Assembly (NCBI GenBank): GCA_029858925.1
Contig: JAOUEB010000031.1
Coordinates: forward strand, 1-9,108
Reading direction: 5' to 3'
From: Nitrospira sp.
GTDB lineage: Bacteria > Nitrospirota > Nitrospiria > Nitrospirales > Nitrospiraceae
Length of the DNA stretch: 9,108 bases
Shown here: positions 5,468 through 9,108 of the stretch, piece after piece
How positions within the stretch are numbered: position 1 is the first letter of the stretch
Layout of the letters: each line of letters opens with the position of its first letter
Made by a program: the position numbers and the translations under genes
Notes under the pieces: model-generated
The model's database searches: none
What the model was told of the DNA's origin: nothing
The model's input: the letters and a program-made list of their open reading frames with translations, nothing else

Positions 5468-6670
5468 ATGCCCTCCTCCATCTTTGTGGTCGATAGCAGC
5501 CCGGCTGTGCGCCGCATGGTCGAACAGACCTCGACCCCGGAAGGATTTCACGTCGTCGGGTTCCCAGACGGCCCAGCAGCCATCGCTGCAGCCAAACAGG
5601 CCATCCCCTCACTCATCATTGTGGACTATCAGCTCGACAACATTACCTTTTCAGGTTTTTGCAAAGAGATCAACAAGCTCGACAACTTGGCTGAGACCTT
5701 TCTCGTCTCGCTGATTAACCAGGCAGATCAACTGGATGAAAACCTGTTCCGAACGTTGGGCGTCAAAGCCTTCCTCAAGAAACCCTTTCAGCCCGATGAA
5801 TTACTTGGCATCATCAAGTACGTCAAACAACAGCAACAGCAATCGGGGAGCGCCCCAAAATTAAAACGCCGGGCCTGGCCACCGACCACGACAGGTGACG
5901 ACTCAGACGAAGAAGAGGGTTCTCCTCAAGTTGCTGCGCCCGCTCACGGTCTCTCTCCAGGCCCCTCTCTCAGCGCCGCGCTGAGCGCCGCACTGAGCGC
6001 GGCGCCTAGTCCTGCTGCCAAGCCGGCGGAGCCTGCCATCGCTCGACCCAGTGCGCCGCCGTCGCCTGCCCCCGTCATGCGCGCGGCAGCGGCAGGTCCC
6101 GAAGACACCACAAAAAGCATCTTCGACCAGCTGTTGCACTCCATGACGATACAGATCGAGAAAAGACTGGCCGATGTGCTGCCGCAGGCCATAGAGGAAA
6201 AATTGTCGAGCCAGGTCCGGCCCGTTATCCACACAGAGGTGCAGACCCAAATCGGCGATGTGTTTTCTGAGGAACGTCTGGCCGCAATCATTCACCCCCT
6301 CTTGTCCCGAGAATTTCCGTCTTTTATGGCGAAGGAAATCGCGAAGGCCGAGCCCATCATTCGTCAAACCGTGTCTGACTTGATCAGCGCGTCGATCAGA
6401 TCGAACCTCGACCTATTGGTGAGGGAACAGGCCGAAACGGGCATCCGAAAGCACTTAGCCGACGTGATCCGTGAACACGCCAGTTCGATCGATCAGATGG
6501 TGAAGGATGAAGTGCGGACAGCGACACAGAATCAAGCGCCGCCCATTTCAGATGAAACCATACGGGCCGAGGCCGAACGCGCTATCGAACAAGCCGTGCA
6601 ACGCATCGTCCCGGAACTTGCCGAACAGCACATCACTGCCGAGCTGAAACGCCTGACCGCCTCCAGCTGA
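5468..6670 (+). CDS. response regulator receiver domain protein with long helical C-terminal region
   Basis: 400 residues. Residues 4-118 form a CheY-like receiver: IFVVDSSP with D9, the phosphoacceptor D53 in IIVDYQLD, S81 in the Ser/Thr position, and K105-P106 in FLKKPF. The usual acidic pair is D9-S10, so one acid is missing. A linker follows: five glutamines (121-125), a basic KLKRR, an acidic DDSDEEE (144-150), then an Ala/Pro-rich stretch with three LSAA units (168-179). From about 215 to 396 the chain is charged and amphipathic, probably helical or coiled-coil, ending in RIVPELAEQHITAELKRL (379-396). I recall that ending from receiver proteins of Geobacter and myxobacteria linked to motility or polarity. 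No DNA-binding or enzymatic output domain is seen, so it likely signals by protein contacts. GGAG lies 6 bases before the ATG. No kinase gene is adjacent. Confidence 0.85.
   Translation: MPSSIFVVDSSPAVRRMVEQTSTPEGFHVVGFPDGPAAIAAAKQAIPSLIIVDYQLDNITFSGFCKEINKLDNLAETFLVSLINQADQLDENLFRTLGVKAFLKKPFQPDELLGIIKYVKQQQQQSGSAPKLKRRAWPPTTTGDDSDEEEGSPQVAAPAHGLSPGPSLSAALSAALSAAPSPAAKPAEPAIARPSAPPSPAPVMRAAAAGPEDTTKSIFDQLLHSMTIQIEKRLADVLPQAIEEKLSSQVRPVIHTEVQTQIGDVFSEERLAAIIHPLLSREFPSFMAKEIAKAEPIIRQTVSDLISASIRSNLDLLVREQAETGIRKHLADVIREHASSIDQMVKDEVRTATQNQAPPISDETIRAEAERAIEQAVQRIVPELAEQHITAELKRLTASS
5969..6004 (+). repeat. three tandem 12-base units encoding LSAA
   Basis: Three near-identical 12-base units encode Leu-Ser-Ala-Ala three times in the Ala/Pro linker of the receiver protein. 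The first part is also palindromic: CTCAGCGC and GCGCTGAG flank a single C. Repeat number could vary between strains without breaking the frame. Confidence 0.7.
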
Positions 6671-6692
6671 ACAGAAAACCCTTCGCCCTGCC

Positions 6693-6812
6693 CTAGCCTT
6701 TCTTCCCGCGCTTCGCGGCTGCGCGACGAGTTTTGACCAGCCCCTTCATCCGCGTCACGTTCTTTCGATGCTTCCGTCTTGTCTTGCGATCTTTCTCACG
6801 TCCTCGTGGCAT
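6693..6812 (-). CDS. very basic 39-residue protein of unknown function
   Basis: A short minus-strand gene. ATG at 6812-6810 is preceded by GGGAG with a 5-base spacer, an excellent ribosome site, and the frame runs to TAG at 6695-6693. About half of the 39 residues are Lys or Arg: it begins MPRGREKDRKTRRKHRK and ends with RRAAAKRGKKG; there are no Cys, Trp or Tyr. Composition resembles tiny ribosomal proteins and other RNA-binding peptides, but I cannot match it to a named family (not bL36, bTHX or Sra by sequence). It is convergent with the receiver gene (22 bases between stops) and divergent from valS. A promoter-like pair lies upstream. The strong ribosome site and clean start-stop fit between two genes are the main reasons for calling it. 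Confidence 0.72.
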   Translation of the reverse strand: MPRGREKDRKTRRKHRKNVTRMKGLVKTRRAAAKRGKKG

Positions 6813-6841
6813 GCCAACTCCCTACAATAAAGTGATGGGCC

Positions 6842-6870
6842 CCTGTGTGACGGCGATTGTATAACACAGG
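6842..6870. repeat. 7-base inverted repeat over the small-gene promoter
   Basis: CCTGTGT (6842-6848) and ACACAGG (6864-6870) are perfect inverted arms 15 bases apart. They enclose the putative -10 box of the minus-strand small gene, an arrangement suited to an operator, though no regulator is known. Confidence 0.35.
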
Positions 6871-6886
6871 CCAGGCAGGGTCACAA
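6858..6886 (-). promoter_or_regulatory. possible promoter of the 39-residue basic protein gene
   Basis: On the minus strand TTGTGA (6886-6881) and TATACA (6863-6858) are 17 bases apart, each 4/6 to consensus; shifting the -10 two bases gives TACAAT (5/6) at spacing 19. The box lies about 45 bases upstream of the ATG. Confidence 0.4.
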
Positions 6887-6923
6887 GCCGGGTACCCATG
6901 CCATTTGCTGTGTCGCACAGACA

Positions 6924-6932
6924 TGTTAAGAT
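6924..6932 (+). promoter_or_regulatory. possible extended -10 promoter of valS
   Basis: TGTTAAGAT reads as an extended -10 element (TG, one base, then TAAGAT). A weak TTGCTG (6905-6910) lies 16 bases upstream of the hexamer. The predicted start near 6939 leaves a leader of about 24 bases. No T-box structure can fit in that leader, and none is seen in the 150 bases between the divergent genes. Confidence 0.35.
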
Positions 6933-6962
6933 GCCCCCGCTTGTTCGACCGGCAACCTGTCC

Positions 6963-9108
6963 ATGACCACACCGCAACTTGATAAAACCTATGATCCGAA
7001 AACCGTCGAATCCCGGTGGTATCGAATTTGGAATGAACGCGGCTATTTTCACGCATCTCCCGATCGCGACGGCGAACCCTACTGCATCGTCATTCCTCCG
7101 CCGAATGTGACCGGCTCGCTCCACGTCGGCCATGCACTGAACCATTCGCTCCAAGATATCTTGATCCGCTGGCGCCGGATGCAAGGCCGCAATGTGCTCT
7201 GGCTTCCCGGCACCGATCACGCCGGCATCGCCACGCAAAATGTCGTCGAAAAACAACTCATGGCCGAAGGCCTCTCGCGTGAAGCCCTCGGACGCGATCG
7301 GTTCGTCGAGCGTGTCTGGCAATGGAAAGCGACGTCCGGCAACACGATTGTGAATCAGCAAAAACAGCTCGGAGAGTCCTGCGACTGGGATCGCTTGCGG
7401 TTCACGATGGACGAAGGCTTATCCAAGGCGGTGCTGGAAGTCTTTGTCCGACTCTATGAAGACGGACTGATCTATCGAGGCGAACGGCTCATCAATTGGT
7501 GCCCACGCTGTCTGACGGCACTGTCGGACATCGAAGTCGAGCACGAAGATGTGAAGGGGAAACTCTACCATCTCCGGTATCCTCTGGCAGACAATCCCAA
7601 CGATGCGCTCGTCGTCGCGACCACCAGGCCTGAAACCATGCTGGGCGATACAGCTGTCGCCGTCCATCCGGATGATCCACGTTATCGGCATCTAATCGGC
7701 AAGAGGGTCCTGCTCCCGTTGACAACACGCGAGATTCCCGTCGTCGGAGACTCCATTTCGGTCGATCTTGAGTTCGGCACCGGCGCGGTCAAGATCACGC
7801 CGGCCCATGATTTTAACGACTATGAAGCGGGTGAGCGGCATGGCCTCGAGCGTCTGGCCATTTTGGATCATTATGCCCGACTCGATCGTGCTGGCCTACA
7901 GCAGGCGCAGGTCGAGTCGGAGTTGATCGAGATACTGAACGGGCTTCCCGTCACAAAGGCGCGTCCCAAGATCGAAGACCTCCTGCGCGAACGAGGCTCA
8001 CTGACCAATATCGAAGACCACAAAATGTCGGTGGGCAAATGCTACCGCTGCAAGACCGTCGTGGAACCGTACTTGTCCCCGCAATGGTTCGTCAAGATTC
8101 AACCGCTGGCCCAGCCGGCGATTGACGCAGTCGAGACCGGCAAGATTCGGATCACTCCCGAAGGCTGGACCAATAACTATCTCGGCTGGATGCGGGACAT
8201 CAAAGATTGGTGCATCTCCCGACAAATTTGGTGGGGGCATCAGATTCCGGCCTGGTACTGCCTCGCCTGTAACGCCCAACAGATCGTCACAGCGGACAAT
8301 CGGACCGTCGTCCTGCAAGGCGCCAAACCGATTGTCTCGAAGTCGGCTCCTGCCCATTGCCCTACATGCGGCGGTCAACAACTTCTGCGGGATTCCGACG
8401 TCCTCGATACCTGGTTCTCGTCGGCCCTCTGGCCCTTTTCTACGTTGGGATGGCCTGAGCGGACACCTGAGTTGAAGGCATACTATCCGACTGCCGTCCT
8501 CGTCACCGGCCTCGACATCCTATTCTTCTGGGTCGCCCGGATGATCATGATGGGCCTGAAATTCATGGGCGATGTGCCATTCAAAGACGTCTACATCCAT
8601 GCCTTGGTCCGCGACGCCGAAGGCCAAAAGATGAGCAAGTCGAAAGGCAACGTGATCGACCCGCTTCACGTCATGGATCAATTCGGCACCGACGCCCTGC
8701 GATTCACCCTGGCGTCGATGGCCTCGCCGGGACGCGACATCAAGCTGGCAGAAGAACGGATCGAGGGCTATCGGAACTTCGCCAACAAGATTTGGAACGC
8801 AGCACGTTTCGCCTCGATGTACCTCAACGGAGTGCGCACCCCCCTTCCGACGGCTGAACGCACGTTCCCTGACCGATGGATCTTGAGCCGCCTTGATCAC
8901 ACAATCCGCACCGTGACGTCGGAGTTGGAGTCCTACCGATTCGATCGCGCCGCCGGCACGCTGTACCAATTTATCTGGCACGAGTACTGTGATTGGTATC
9001 TGGAATTGATCAAGCCCGTCTTGCAAGACGCCGCGCATCCCGATGGACCTGGCACGCGACAGACGCTCGTCGAGACCCTTGAAACGACGATGCGGCTGCT
9101 GCATCCCT
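6963..9108 (+). CDS. valS: valine--tRNA ligase, partial (C-terminal part beyond window)
   Basis: Charges tRNA-Val with valine; cytoplasmic class I synthetase. 715 codons are open to the window edge, of about 880-950 in the full family. The N-terminal [15 protein letters not shown] carries the HIGH-type motif HVGH (54-57), followed by [12 protein letters not shown]. The editing (CP1) domain shows [19 protein letters not shown] and [35 protein letters not shown] and [20 protein letters not shown] are class signatures, and KMSKS is at 556-560 in [10 protein letters not shown]. Four Cys pairs (180/183, 360/363, 433/436, 466/469) are in zinc-knuckle spacing. The anticodon-binding domain begins after about residue 630 (DRWILSRL) and is cut by the edge. 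Start ATG 6963 gives the usual [20 protein letters not shown] opening; no Shine-Dalgarno is evident. Confidence 0.97.
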   Translation, partial: MTTPQLDKTYDPKTVESRWYRIWNERGYFHASPDRDGEPYCIVIPPPNVTGSLHVGHALNHSLQDILIRWRRMQGRNVLWLPGTDHAGIATQNVVEKQLMAEGLSREALGRDRFVERVWQWKATSGNTIVNQQKQLGESCDWDRLRFTMDEGLSKAVLEVFVRLYEDGLIYRGERLINWCPRCLTALSDIEVEHEDVKGKLYHLRYPLADNPNDALVVATTRPETMLGDTAVAVHPDDPRYRHLIGKRVLLPLTTREIPVVGDSISVDLEFGTGAVKITPAHDFNDYEAGERHGLERLAILDHYARLDRAGLQQAQVESELIEILNGLPVTKARPKIEDLLRERGSLTNIEDHKMSVGKCYRCKTVVEPYLSPQWFVKIQPLAQPAIDAVETGKIRITPEGWTNNYLGWMRDIKDWCISRQIWWGHQIPAWYCLACNAQQIVTADNRTVVLQGAKPIVSKSAPAHCPTCGGQQLLRDSDVLDTWFSSALWPFSTLGWPERTPELKAYYPTAVLVTGLDILFFWVARMIMMGLKFMGDVPFKDVYIHALVRDAEGQKMSKSKGNVIDPLHVMDQFGTDALRFTLASMASPGRDIKLAEERIEGYRNFANKIWNAARFASMYLNGVRTPLPTAERTFPDRWILSRLDHTIRTVTSELESYRFDRAAGTLYQFIWHEYCDWYLELIKPVLQDAAHPDGPGTRQTLVETLETTMRLLHP

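Noticed and set aside
6671..6730. Intrinsic terminator for the receiver gene (CCGCG-CTT-CGCGG)
   Set aside because: The hairpin falls inside the small minus-strand gene, has a very short stem, and no T-run follows.
6813..6962. T-box leader upstream of valS
   Set aside because: The whole divergent gap is 150 bases and contains no T-box consensus or terminator/antiterminator pair.
8520..9104. Minus-strand open frame of 194 codons opposite valS
   Set aside because: The plus strand here encodes the conserved KMSKS region of valyl-tRNA synthetase; the antisense frame is a shadow.

Overview
The window is ordinary chromosomal DNA, GC-rich (estimated high fifties percent by eye) and densely coding. 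The protein styles are bacterial: valyl-tRNA synthetase, a ketopantoate reductase, a class III sirtuin, an N-acetyltransferase family known to be fused to a nitrilase-type hydrolase, and a receiver protein with a long helical tail. They remind me most of Nitrospira (Nitrospirota), but that is an impression from protein flavour and not a demonstrated placement. No rRNA, tRNA, CRISPR array, insertion sequence or phage gene is visible.

Layout. Bases 1-1126 hold a minus-strand gene leaving the window on the left: PanE-like 2-dehydropantoate 2-reductase with an unusual C-terminal extension. Divergent from it, on the plus strand, is a compact cluster: GNAT acetyltransferase A (1368-2075), SIR2-family NAD-dependent protein deacylase (2165-2890), carbon-nitrogen (nitrilase superfamily) hydrolase (2967-3854) and a second GNAT B (3851-4543). 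GNAT B overlaps the hydrolase stop by 4 bases and is a clear, gap-free paralogue of GNAT A. Convergent to this cluster is a minus-strand HAD-family phosphohydrolase (4604-5335). A receiver-domain protein (5468-6670) is divergent from that. A 39-codon minus-strand gene for a very basic protein (6693-6812) follows. The plus-strand valS (6963 to beyond 9108) closes the window.

How the genes may work together. The four-gene block GNAT-SIR2-nitrilase-GNAT is the most interesting part. In other bacteria the same GNAT subfamily is, as I recall, fused to the N terminus of a nitrilase-type amidase; here the two are separate cistrons in the reverse order, and a lysine deacylase lies between the first GNAT and the hydrolase. 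The block therefore combines two probable N-acyltransferases, an amide hydrolase and an NAD-dependent deacylase: enzymes that make and break acyl-amide bonds. The substrates are unknown. PanE (pantothenate, hence CoA) sits next door, though on the opposite strand. Putative promoters, all read by eye and weak, are listed separately.
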